Of a DNA stretch of 64,000 bases, positions 10,384 through 18,786 are shown in pieces; position 1 is the stretch's first letter; each line of letters starts with the position of its first letter. The DNA lies in contig NC_068938.1 in the NCBI RefSeq assembly GCF_016801865.2, positions 1,116,001 to 1,180,000 of the forward strand, written 5' to 3'. The notes under the pieces are model-generated. The model saw only the letters and a list, made by a program, of their open reading frames with translations. It had not been told where the DNA came from and did not search any database. Source of the stretch: Culex pipiens pallens. Lineage: Eukaryota > Arthropoda > Insecta > Diptera > Culicidae. A program made the translations under genes and the position numbers.

Positions 10384-11721
10384 AGCAGGCCAAGGGTGCA
10401 TGATACTGATGATACTCGTCGGTTGACATCCAGGCGAGGAACATCCCGGAAGGAGCCCAACTACATCCGTAGTGCTGTTTGGACAAAACAGCATGGCTCT
10501 GGTTCCTTGCAAGTGTCCTATTTTCTTACCTCCACGTTGGCTTGGTTTAGTCATCATGATGACAAGGTGTAACCTAGCTGGTGGCCTGTGGAAACGACTC
10601 GTAAACCTTTGACCAGCGAGGGTCAGAGTAGAGACGGCTAGAAGAAAGGGGCGCGCCAATGTGGGAAAGGGAAGTAATTTGTGATTGTAGACGGTATTGT
10701 TTTGATTCGCAGTACCTATGTTAAGTCAACTGCTGTGGATGTACCTGAGCATCGCAGAACGGGGTTTCTCTTCTTTCCATTTCAGCTATCAGCTATCTTC
10801 TGTTTATTTTGTTTCACTGATTTTCTAAAACGGCTTCTGTTTACTATCCTCCATTGGATTTCGAATTTAATTATTTGATTCTCTTATTTCTCAACGCTTT
10901 TCCAATCTATTTTACCAATTGATGCTGCTGTAACAAACTGTCTGCTTTCCCTTAATTTGGCAGCGATGTAAATTTGGTTTATCATGTGCCTTTTCTTTAT
11001 TTATCTATTTGAATAATTTCTCATCTTCCCTGTAAATTGCCCTCAATACAATCTAAGCTTGTTTGTTACCTCTTTTTAATAACTTTTGTTAATTTCTTTA
11101 TCTACTTCATAAATTACTATCATTCTTTCTTTTACTATTGATTCTTTACATAGTATATTTCCTTCACTGTCCATTGTTTTGAAATTTCACCTTTTACTTA
11201 AGCAAGTGAGGTTCGAGCCCTTACTCAATTTATGGAATGATTAAAGGATTAACACAAATATTACTATTGTACTTTTGAAAAACTTTTCTAAAATGCTTAG
11301 GACCAAAATATTGTAACAAAACACCGTGACAAAAGAAATAGCAACAGATAAACACGACTCAACAATAGGGAAGATTTCAGGAGAAAACAATACACAGTAA
11401 ATAACAATTAGTTTTTGAATTCAAACTAAAAATATCACAGTTTTTGCTTTAATGAAAGTTGATAGGCACACTATAAATGGTTAGGCGCTTATACTTACAT
11501 GAAACCCTACGTAATCTCCACCCCCGGCCGAGTTAAAATGCGTAACCGGAAAAGAAGGTGTGCATGCCTGGCACGAACACTCAAAGCGTGTTCTAGCGTG
11601 TTGCTCGTACTGACTCAGAGCAAGGGTAAGATGTAGGTGTAAGGGCAGTGCGTGTTCGTCGGGAACCTGGTGCATAAGATCGGTCAAGGCCCATTCTTAC
11701 ACTGAAAATTGCGAATTGCGA
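10384..11721 (+). mobile_element. Non-LTR-type insertion with 21-bp target duplication
   Basis: About 1.34 kb is flanked by a 21-bp direct repeat (10363-10383 and 11722-11742, beginning ATCCTACTGTCCATACAAA). The insertion lies at the right edge of the 9248-10368 element and has duplicated that edge. It ends in a short tandem tail (TTGCGAATTGCGAA). The 5' part is GC-richer, with a short open stretch to about 10572, then AT-rich non-coding sequence. A 5'-truncated LINE is the most likely explanation. A frame for reverse transcriptase is not visible. Confidence 0.75.
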
Positions 11722-11742
11722 ATCCTACTGTCCATACAAAAA

Positions 11743-12540
11743 CGATGTATGAAAATTCAAAAATCTTTATCTTCTGAAGGAATTTTTTGATCCATTTGGT
11801 ATCTTTGGCAAAATTGTAGGTATGAATAATGACTACACTGAAAAAAATGATACACGTTAAAAAAATAGTGATTTTTAGTTTAACTTTTTGTCACGAAAAC
11901 TTGATTTGTAATAAAAAACCTTTTTTAATTTTATTTATTTTTTTATATGTTTTAGGGGACATCAAATGCCAACTTTTCAGAAATTTCCAGGTTGTGCAAA
12001 AATCTTTGACCGAGTTATGAATTTTTTAATCAATACTAATTTTTTCAAAAAATCGAAATATTGGTCGCAAAAATTTTTCAACTTCATTTTTCATTGTAAA
12101 ATCAAATTTGAAATCAAAAAGTATACTTCATATATTTTGATAAAGTGCACCGTTTTCAAGTTAAAGTCATTTTTGGGTAATTTTTTGAAAATAGTCGCAG
12201 TTTTTCATTTTTTTAAATTAGTGCACATGTTTGCCCACTTTTGAAAAAATATATGTTTGAAAAGTTGAGAAAATTCTAATTTTGTTGCTTTGTTGAACTT
12301 TGTTGAGTTGCGGAGATATTGCTATGCAAAGGTTTTAAACAGGAAAATTGATGTTTTCTAAGTCTCACCCAAACAACTCACTATTTTCTAACGTCGATAT
12401 CTCAGCAACTAATGGTCCGATATACAATGTTAAAATATGAAACATTCGTGAAATTTTCCGATCTTTTCGAAAACATAATTTTAAATCAAGACTTTGCAAT
12501 TTTCACCCTTTTTTGTATTCACAAAAATATTCATAGCATA
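11743..12540 (+). repeat. Resumed foldback-family arm, right of the nested insertions
   Basis: Continues the element broken at 9240: CGATGTATGAAAATTCAAAA, ATGTTTTAGGGGACAT, AATTTCCAGGTTGTGCAAAA, ATATCTCAGCAACTAATGGT and TTTTCCGATCTTTTCGAAAA all recur in the foldbacks at 31.0-32.1 and 36.5-38.4 kb. Short frames here are by-products of the repeat. Confidence 0.75.
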
Positions 12541-13047
12541 ACTACACTAAACTACATACTTTTTAATAGGGCCTTTGGCTAACCCGGCCAAAAGCTTTGC
12601 AGCCAGTTCTGGAATAATCGTGTGGACAAAAAACCATGTCTACTGTCTACACACATCCCCACAGACATTTGCTCAGAAAATGATTCTGTATCGATATGCA
12701 TACGTGAAGGTATATCAGGAGGTGTATTTCAAGTTCCTCCTCATAGTAGATGCCGGTTTCAAATATTTTTTAAAACAATTGGCATGACTCAAAGAACTCT
12801 TTTGATGATAATTGGATGAAAAGATCCAATTATAGGTGAATATTTAAGCATACAATTCATGCAGAAAAATCATAGTTTATTTAAAAAAAAAAGATTGTTA
12901 TAATCGTGGAAAATTGTATGGAGGGGTTATGTTGTGAAATTGACAAATGTTTTGCAAACGTTATTATTTTTTTGAAGTACTGTGTTTATTTTCCCGATAT
13001 ATTTCCAAAAACAGTGATTTTTTTTCTTCATAAAAAAATATCTTTCA
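12541..13047. other. No gene seen
   Basis: Intronic AT-rich DNA. The overlapping short frames at 12575-12819 have no recognisable domain. Homopolymer A runs occur near 12880. Confidence 0.5.
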
Positions 13048-13050
13048 TAT

Positions 13051-13208
13051 GGGTTCGTTCAAAAATTACGTCCATGAATAGGGGGAGGGGGGGGGGGTCT
13101 GGGGTTTGTGACAGCCCATGTGAAAGGTATAGGAAAAGTGCGTGACAGGGGGGAGGGGGGGGGGTCTGAAATCCCGAAAATCTCTGGACGTAATATTTGA
13201 ACAAACCC
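13051..13208. mobile_element. Short TIR element (MITE) with two long G-runs
   Basis: A 158-bp element: the left terminus GGGTTCGTTCAAAAATTACG pairs with the right terminus (reverse complement GGGTTTGTTCAAATATTACG). A TAT trinucleotide flanks both sides (13048-13050 and 13209-13211). Inside are two purine-rich G-runs (13080-13097 and 13147-13164). Confidence 0.75.
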
Positions 13209-13287
13209 TATGTACCTAATTGCTTCATGCCTTTCTTGCAAAAGAAAGGTATTGGATTAACTTTCAAAAAAATGATCTAGGTACTTA

Positions 13288-13544
13288 TGGTACGTTCGTT
13301 TGAAGAGCCGGTGCGGCACTGAGTGCCGCACTCGTCGGTGTCAGTTTTGGTTCAATCGAACGTCATTTGTCAGTGCGCGTGGAACTCGCATGAAACTGAA
13401 AAAATATCGAGTGCGGCACAAGAGTTTCAGTTCCAAAATGGCGGCGAAACTCGTGCGGAACTAGCGCGAGTTTCTTCAAAGAAACACATTGACAGCTCTG
13501 AGTGCGGCACTCAGTGTGGCACTAGCCATCAAACGAACGTACCA
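13288..13544. mobile_element. TTA-flanked MITE (PIF/Harbinger-like target)
   Basis: A 257-bp element begins TGGTACGTTCGTTTGA and ends with its inverse (TCAAACGAACGTACCA). TTA is duplicated at 13285-13287 and 13545-13547. Subterminal GAGTGCCGCACT and AGTGCGGCAC motifs are repeated in both orientations. A 3-bp TTA/TAA duplication is characteristic of PIF/Harbinger elements. Non-coding. Confidence 0.8.
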
Positions 13545-13763
13545 TTAAAATCTTCAAAACGTTCGTTCGTTCGTTTTTTTTTTTTTTTTTTTGTAAGAGT
13601 TTTATTAAATTTTGGTTGAAAAATCAGCGATTATGCGTTTTTTTAATGGTTCAATCAATTCTGTTATGCTTTGAATCTTTATTCAAAGCATTATTCATTT
13701 TTTTTATTTAATTGGTTTAGTACATAAAATTCTTCTTTTATCTGAAATTTGTTCTCATTGTAG

Positions 13764-13846
13764 GTCAAAACGGACCACTGCACCAGCGCCGTGGATCCCT
13801 CCAACTGTGGCAATTCCTGGTGGCACTCCTAGACGAACCCAACTCG
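13764..13846 (+). CDS. Ets96B: Ets96B-like ETS factor, exon with start of the ETS domain
   Basis: An 83-bp exon lies between the acceptor CATTGTAG and the donor CTCG|GTAACT. It completes the split Gly codon of the 7223-7678 exon and encodes the first helix of the ETS domain, including the tryptophan-containing segment LQLWQFLVALLDEPNS. In PEA3 proteins this segment follows a short basic linker, here HQRRGS. The exon ends in phase 0 and joins the exon at 13909 across a 62-bp intron. Confidence 0.9.
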
Positions 13847-13908
13847 GTAACTTCCCACAAATTATTGAAAACTGAAAAAATAAAATTAAAAATGATGATT
13901 TTCCTCAG

Positions 13909-14400
13909 AGCGCCGGCTGCATCGCGTGGACCGGCCGCGGCATGGAGTTCAAGCTGGTCGAACCGGAGGAGGTGGCGCGCCGCTGGGGAATCCAGAAGAA
14001 CCGCCCGGCCATGAACTACGACAAGTTGTCGCGCAGTCTACGGTACTACTATGAGAAAGGAATCATGCAGAAGGTCGCCGGCGAGCGGTACGTGTACAAG
14101 TTCGTGTGCGATCCGGAGGCGCTGTTTAACATGGCGTACGGGACGACTGCGGCGGCGGCCGCCAGTGGTGGAGCAGGTTCCGGCTCGGGATGTGGGGGGT
14201 TGGACGGGTCGGGGATGGGCCATCATCATCACCACGGGCATCACCATCACCTGTTGCAGCAGCATCACGGGGCGGGTTCGTCGTCGCCGACCAACTGCCA
14301 CCAGGGCTCGGGGAGTAACCTGGCCGGTGGAGACGAACCGGACGTGGAACGGAGTTCGTACTTTACGAACGGCTCAGCGACGTACAATCATGGAAATTGA
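13909..14400 (+). CDS. Ets96B: Ets96B-like ETS factor, last exon (ETS domain and C-terminal tail)
   Basis: The exon begins after TTCCTCAG and encodes 163 residues before TGA (14398-14400). Residues 1-70 complete the ETS DNA-binding domain: IAWTGRGMEFK, the EPEEVARRWG segment, and the recognition helix with NRPAMNYDKLSRSLRYYYEK followed by GERYVYKFVCDPEAL. These are diagnostic of the PEA3 subfamily (ETV1/4/5; fly Ets96B). Such proteins bind GGAA/T-core sites in the nucleus and often act downstream of receptor tyrosine kinase signalling. The tail is Gly-, Ser- and His-rich with HHHHH repeats. The arginine after VA (RRWG), where vertebrate proteins have Leu, is a mild variation. The gene is convergent with RSPH9. 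Confidence 0.95.
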   Translation, partial: SAGCIAWTGRGMEFKLVEPEEVARRWGIQKNRPAMNYDKLSRSLRYYYEKGIMQKVAGERYVYKFVCDPEALFNMAYGTTAAAAASGGAGSGSGCGGLDGSGMGHHHHHGHHHHLLQQHHGAGSSSPTNCHQGSGSNLAGGDEPDVERSSYFTNGSATYNHGN

Positions 14401-14543
14401 ATTGTTTTTATTTTTAACGCTCTTTTTTTGCTTAAACTTGAATGTGTAAATTTAGAAGATTAGTGCGAATTGTCGTTGAACCAGCTTGACTATTGAAAAT
14501 TTCAAATTTTCAGCAAAACTTTGGAGAACCATGAATTAAAAGC

Positions 14544-14549
14544 AATAAA
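14544..14549 (+). terminator. Poly(A) signal AATAAA of the ETS gene
   Basis: A canonical AATAAA lies 144 bp after the stop codon at 14400, giving a short 3'UTR. It is about 50 bp from the opposing signal of RSPH9. Confidence 0.75.
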
Positions 14550-14596
14550 GTATATGAAATCTGTGTATAGTAAATGATGTTCAAAGTCTAAAAGTC

Positions 14597-14602
14597 TTTA
14601 TT
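14597..14602 (-). terminator. Poly(A) signal AATAAA of RSPH9
   Basis: TTTATT on the + strand reads AATAAA on the minus strand, 36 bp beyond the RSPH9 stop codon. The 3' ends of the two convergent genes should therefore meet or nearly meet around 14565-14590. Confidence 0.75.
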
Positions 14603-14637
14603 TCATTCAATTGAAGAACGTGCCTACATTCAGGCTA

Positions 14638-15483
14638 TTACAGTTTGAACGGCAGCTCCCAGTTCTTGCGTCCGTCGCCAAAGTAGCAGAACCCGTACAC
14701 GGCGCCGGTGTTGGCCCGATGAATGTTAATCATTCCCGGCCAGTGCATCGAGTTCAGCACGAAAACGTCCCGTCCGACATCTCGACGCATCACAAAGCTA
14801 CCGTCCTTCGGCACCACGTCGTCCGCCGGATCAAAAACGTCCATAAAGTAGCTGCACTCGTCCCGCTTGCCCAAATTCACCGCCGGATCGGCCCGCGGCT
14901 CCCGGAAGTGCTGATAATTGTTCAGGATCAAGCTAGCTTCCGTCGAGATTCCACCGAAATACGGATTAATCACGCAGTTTCCATCGGTGTCATGGTACAA
15001 CACGCCACGTGGCACGAGCGCGGCCTCCTGGAGAATCCGCGACACGACAAACCACAGCCGGTTCTGCTCCTTAACCGCAAACTTAATCCATTCGCCCTCA
15101 ACCGGAACCAAGTCCTCGTCCAGGGCAAAACTCGGACCCAGATCAACCTCCATCCGGTACGCCGGATCCCCCTGAAACGGAGTTTCAATTTTGTCCCAAC
15201 AGTGGTCCCACTGCTTCGGTTCCAGTAGCAGGAACCATTCGTGCAGGTTCTGGCTGTAGAACAGCTTCCTCGCGGCGAAAAGCTCCCGCTCCGCGCAGCC
15301 AAACGCCAGAAAGTAGTCCGCGTCGTGGCCCTCGAGCCGGCCTAGGAAATAAACTGACCGGAGGCGCTGGGCGCGCTGGAGCGTGCGGAGCGAGTGGCCA
15401 AGCTTGAGCGCTTCATCGTTGGACAGCGTCCGGAAGGCGTACGACAGGTACGGCGCGTGGTCAAACAGCGTTGACAGGTTCAT
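14638..15483 (-). CDS. RSPH9: Radial spoke head protein 9 homologue (RSPH9)
   Basis: A single uninterrupted frame of 281 residues, close to the ~276 of the human protein. Conserved RSPH9 features are visible: the N-terminal RSVYFLGRLEGHDADYFLAF segment, RKLFYSQNLHEWFLL, FQGDPAYRMEVDLG, a central VPRGVLYHD, NYQHFREPRAD, and a C-terminal NSMHWPGMINIHRA plus YGFCYFGDGRKNWELPF. RSPH9 is a component of the radial spoke head of motile 9+2 axonemes and helps control dynein-driven bending. In insects, sperm flagella and chordotonal cilia are the expected sites. The ATG at 15481-15483 is chosen because conserved sequence begins shortly after it and the upstream sequence has no matching frame. No intron is seen. 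It sits between the convergent ETS gene and UBR7 on the same strand. Confidence 0.93.
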   Translation of the reverse strand: MNLSTLFDHAPYLSYAFRTLSNDEALKLGHSLRTLQRAQRLRSVYFLGRLEGHDADYFLAFGCAERELFAARKLFYSQNLHEWFLLLEPKQWDHCWDKIETPFQGDPAYRMEVDLGPSFALDEDLVPVEGEWIKFAVKEQNRLWFVVSRILQEAALVPRGVLYHDTDGNCVINPYFGGISTEASLILNNYQHFREPRADPAVNLGKRDECSYFMDVFDPADDVVPKDGSFVMRRDVGRDVFVLNSMHWPGMINIHRANTGAVYGFCYFGDGRKNWELPFKL

Positions 15484-15981
15484 GACTTTTGGTGCGGGAG
15501 TTGGTGGTGCGGATGCAGGGCATGCTTTGATTTTTTTGGTTGTGAGCTTGGTTGAGAAAGCTTTTCTAGCAGAAGCTCCTTCAATCAGCCATAAAAAGCA
15601 TCTTTACTTTTTGACGTTGCGAAAAAAGCTTTTTATTGCAGAATTTCAGAGACTTTGCTATCTGAGACACACTCCGCAGTTTGAAACTGTTCGAAACGTT
15701 CGAAAGCATAAAACCCTAAACAAAGCCACAGTCGAGACACGCACCACTATTGGTGAGCGAAAAAAAAGAGAGCTTTTCAGTGTGCAGATGTTATTTGCAG
15801 GGTTGGATTTGGAGTCGGAGATTGTTTGCGAAGTTTGCAAAACTAAACGAAATAAAGCACAACTGTTATTCAAATGTGATTTGGTAATTTATTTGAAATC
15901 ACGACAATTTACAGTGCATATTTGTATGAAACAAGTTCAATTCAACGTCAAGATTAATAATACTGTGCAAAAAGTTAGTAT
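15484..15981 (-). other. RSPH9-UBR7 intergenic region with UBR7 poly(A) signal
   Basis: About 500 bp separates the UBR7 stop from the RSPH9 start. A minus-strand AATAAA (TTTATT at 15888-15893) lies about 90 bp after the UBR7 stop. The rest should hold the RSPH9 promoter and 5'UTR, but I see no clear core promoter motif. The frames crossing it on the + strand are antisense to the genes. Confidence 0.55.
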
Positions 15982-17022
15982 TCAACGACAGGACGAGGGC
16001 GGCGCCATGTTCGTCTCGCGCCGTTCCTTGTTCAGCTTCTCGAAAAACTCCTTGATGTCCTTCTCCGTTACGACCTGCTGGTTGGTGACGAACGTGTCCA
16101 GGAACGATGCCAACCGATCCTTCATCAGATTGTAGCCGGACAGGATCTCCACCTGCTGCACGCGTCCCATCTTGTTCCACATTTGCATTCCTTGCTCGTA
16201 AGTGCTTCCGTTCTCCTCGCGCTTGGCGCGACCATTCTCTTCGTACCACTGTACGGTGTCCTTCTCGTCGAGCAAGAACTCCACCTTCAACTTCCTGTAG
16301 CATTCCATGCACTCGGTGCAGCGGCAAAGCTGCTTTCGCCAGCCATCGTGCCAGAACGTGGCTCCCTTCTTGTACGCCTTGTCCCCTTCCTCCGGTGCAG
16401 GCTTCGTGCAAATGTCCAGCTTAATTCGCTTGCTTTCGTTCAGATCTTCCTCCGACTCGCTCGGAGCAACGCTCGTATCTGCCGCTGTGGCCACAGAATC
16501 GTCCAGCCCGGTCACATCCAGCTGAACCGTTTCGTTCAGCAGCGTCCGGTTGCAGTCCTCGAGCTTCCCAACGTAATTCCTCAACGGAACAACCCGCTCC
16601 ATGCACAGGTGGCAAACCATTTCCGCATAGTCCTTCGAATTCTTCGGCTCATCATTCTCCAGGTGGCGCGTGTGGTACCAATCCTCGCACACCACACACT
16701 GAATCATCTCGTCATGAACCGTATCTTCCGGATCCGGATACGGCCGGTGGCAGGTGCAGTAAAGCCCACCAAAGTTCTGATTGTACTGATTGCCCTCGTT
16801 CTCGTCCAGCTTGATCGGGTCCAACTTGCAGCGCACATCCGGCATCCGCTTACCCCCGCAATCGCACCGGAAGTTCCGCTTTGTGTACAACTCAACCAGC
16901 TCGTGTCCTTCGTGACACTGATACGAACATGCCAAGCAAACTCCCGCCCGCTTCTCCTCACCAACGGCACTCTCCGGCGAGCACGTAACACAAGCGTACA
17001 ACGCCTGCCGAACAATGTACCC
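15982..17022 (-). CDS. UBR7: UBR7-like protein, main coding exon
   Basis: With the exon at 17082-17240 this gives a 399-residue protein (human UBR7 is about 425). Residues 49-112 form a UBR box with the expected Cys/His spacing (C64, C67, C82, C85, C89, H90, H93, C106, C108). Residues 142-193 form a PHD finger (C142, C144, C162, C165, H170, H173, C190, C193). A C-terminal FWHDGWRKQLCRC motif is typical of UBR7. UBR7 proteins are putative E3 ligases linked to histone H2B ubiquitination; UBR boxes in other family members read N-degrons. A central acidic, Ser-rich stretch is probably disordered. The exon starts after the acceptor TTTTCAG. It ends with TGA at 15982-15984. Confidence 0.95.
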   Translation of the reverse strand, partial: GYIVRQALYACVTCSPESAVGEEKRAGVCLACSYQCHEGHELVELYTKRNFRCDCGGKRMPDVRCKLDPIKLDENEGNQYNQNFGGLYCTCHRPYPDPEDTVHDEMIQCVVCEDWYHTRHLENDEPKNSKDYAEMVCHLCMERVVPLRNYVGKLEDCNRTLLNETVQLDVTGLDDSVATAADTSVAPSESEEDLNESKRIKLDICTKPAPEEGDKAYKKGATFWHDGWRKQLCRCTECMECYRKLKVEFLLDEKDTVQWYEENGRAKREENGSTYEQGMQMWNKMGRVQQVEILSGYNLMKDRLASFLDTFVTNQQVVTEKDIKEFFEKLNKERRETNMAPPSSCR

Positions 17023-17081
17023 CTGAAAACAAAATCCGGCAATTAAACCAAACCCTCAAACGGAACCTTCCCCCAACTTAC

Positions 17082-17240
17082 CAGCGCATAAGTACAGTTC
17101 TTCTCGTCGGAACCGCCGAGCACGGCGTCACTCTCCGCCTCCAGCTCGTTCTGCTCGTTCAGCACGTCCAACATGGTCACGGAGGATTCGTCCAGCTTGG
17201 AGCTTCCGGACGACGCCGTCGCATTTTCCTTGGAGTCCAT
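17082..17240 (-). CDS. UBR7: UBR7-like protein, first coding exon
   Basis: This exon encodes the first 53 residues from the ATG at 17238-17240. It is Ser-, Asp- and Glu-rich, followed by EKNCTYALG, which leads into the UBR box. It ends in phase 0 after TATGCGCTG at a GTAAGT donor, and the next exon (17022 downward) reads GYIVRQAL, restoring the conserved UBR sequence. The 59-bp intron is typical of small dipteran introns. An in-frame upstream ATG (17286-17288) lies across a likely 5'UTR intron and is not preferred. Confidence 0.92.
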
Positions 17241-17267
17241 TTTGCAAAACTTTCTTCTTGTCGTTTT

Positions 17268-17331
17268 CTGCAAGCCACAAAGATTCAATCGCTACAATTT
17301 GACTTTATTTCGATGCGAAGCTGGCTCTTAC
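17268..17331 (-). other. Probable 64-bp 5'UTR intron of UBR7
   Basis: On the minus strand, GCAGATAAG|GTAAGAG at the 5' side and GTGGCTTGCAG|AAAACG at the 3' side give good consensus splice sites, spaced 64 bp apart and just upstream of the start codon. The inference rests on the splice consensus only. Confidence 0.5.
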
Positions 17332-17732
17332 CTTATCTGCGGGAACTTTTTTTTCCAGTTGAAGACGGCCCCAAAAAAACAGGAACGAACAGGCAACTGG
17401 AGCGCGGGAATCGACTGGCAGCGGAATGTGTGTGATGAAGGTGAAGGAGGGGAATTTCGATTGTATTTTGTCCGCGAAAAATTTTGTTTGTCAGCTGGCG
17501 GCGCTGTCAAACGGTTACACAATCACGAGAAAAGGATTAAATTTCTAGTTTTTACCCAACTTTCAGCAGGCACAGACCTGTTTTGCATTTTACCGAACCC
17601 AAGGGGCTAGACACTTCTGCTAATTGCAAAGAACGGAGCTCGGGAGGAAAGCGGTCAAGAAAAGTTGGGCATTAATTATCCTAAATTCTTAAATTCTCGA
17701 ATAGCCCATTTAAATTTCTAGAGTTTTTTTTT
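17332..17732. other. UBR7 5' region; no other gene seen
   Basis: This region probably contains the UBR7 5'UTR and promoter. I see no TATA box at a convincing position. A + strand frame (17173-17610) is antisense to UBR7 exon 1 and is not supported. Confidence 0.45.
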
Positions 17733-17757
17733 ATTAGGTCCTATAAACATATGAAAG

Positions 17758-18761
17758 GATCGAAGTAATCTGGGAGCGTGAACAGACGTATATTTTTTCC
17801 TCTGTCATATTTTTGGAATTTGATTTTTTTTAAAAACGTTCGATTTCAATTTTTAAACCGTAGTTTCTGTACAATTTTAATGGTGGTAGCGGTTGAGGTA
17901 GTGTCAGTGGAATATCAAAACCCAGAATTCAACTTTTCGTTGGCTTGATGCTCTTCATGGGGGTGACGATTACACGAATAAGAAGGCAGGATCAGCAACA
18001 GCTGGAGCACTTTATGAAGTGGTCATCATGCTCCTGTTCCAATCTACCAATCCGGCCAGCAGTAGCAGACTAAATGCATCGTGTGGTGAGAAGTAACAAC
18101 TTGCGGCGTATTATACCTTTGCTGCCGGTCGAGCTGTACCAGGATTGCTGCTGGAAGAACTGAAACCTTTATTGTTGCTGCCCGCTTCTTTACTGTAGTC
18201 CTGTTCAAGTCCAGAAGTCTTAATTACGATTCAAGTGGCTTTTGATAAGTCCAAACCCTGCTGGAGCTGTTGAATCTTGACTTGGTGAGATCTATCCATT
18301 TTATCTATCATTATTTGATAGATGATTTTATTCCCCTATTTTATATAATATTCTATTGATCAAATTATATATCCATATTATCCCATTCCCACCTTCCTTT
18401 TCTCCTATCCACATTTCCTCCCCCTCCCCTCCCCCCCTGCCCCTAAATATTATTATCTGCCAAATTTACACTTACACACCACACCACAACTGTTTCGGAG
18501 CGTTTGGTACGGTATGTCCACGCATCCTTCCTCCCCTGATGATTCTATGAAATGTGATCCGTTCACAGAATCTGTCTCTGCGGTTAATGCAACGCAGTAG
18601 GCCTGGCCGCTTTAATTTTTGCTATACATTTTCGGGGTAACTCGGATGTACTGTAATCATTAATATTGACAAGAAAGGACTTGAGGCGTAATCTTACCAC
18701 AAGTTCTTCCAGGATGCTTTCTTCGGACTGGCTGCGCTTGTGTTCGATTAGATTAGATTAG
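17758..18761 (+). mobile_element. 5'-truncated non-LTR retroelement with (GATTA)n tail and ~25-bp target duplication
   Basis: A 25-bp direct repeat (17733-17757 and 18762-18786, containing AGGTCCTATAAACATATG) flanks about 1.0 kb. The insert ends in tandem GATTA units (18746-18765), which overlap the duplication. The last ~230 bp (about 18530-18760: GTTCACAGAATC, CTCTGCGGTTAA, CTCGGATGTACTG, ATTAATATTGACAAG, CAGGATGCTTTC) recur at 25970-26195. The tandem tail, long duplication and a shared 3' end indicate target-primed reverse transcription. No ORF2 remnant was recognised. Confidence 0.8.
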
Positions 18762-18786
18762 ATTAGGTCCTATAAACATATGAAAG

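Larger units (their letters stand above)
7679..13763 (+). other. ETS-gene intron loaded with transposons
   Basis: The intron runs from the donor GTAAAT at 7679 to the acceptor TTCTCATTGTAG ending at 13763. It contains a SINE (7894-8434), a nested set of elements (about 9125-12540), a G-rich TIR element (13051-13208) and a TTA-flanked MITE (13288-13544). No coding exon is evident. 7836-7893 and 8458-8470 are parts of an older repeat (ATTATCCGAAACC..TACCCGAAGG) split by the SINE. Confidence 0.7.

Noticed and set aside
14611..15228. 205-codon + strand frame opposite RSPH9
   Set aside because: It is antisense to a clearly conserved RSPH9 frame and has no recognisable domain.
16183..17046. 287-codon + strand frame opposite UBR7
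   Set aside because: It is antisense to the UBR box/PHD coding sequence. Its length follows from codon bias in the real gene.
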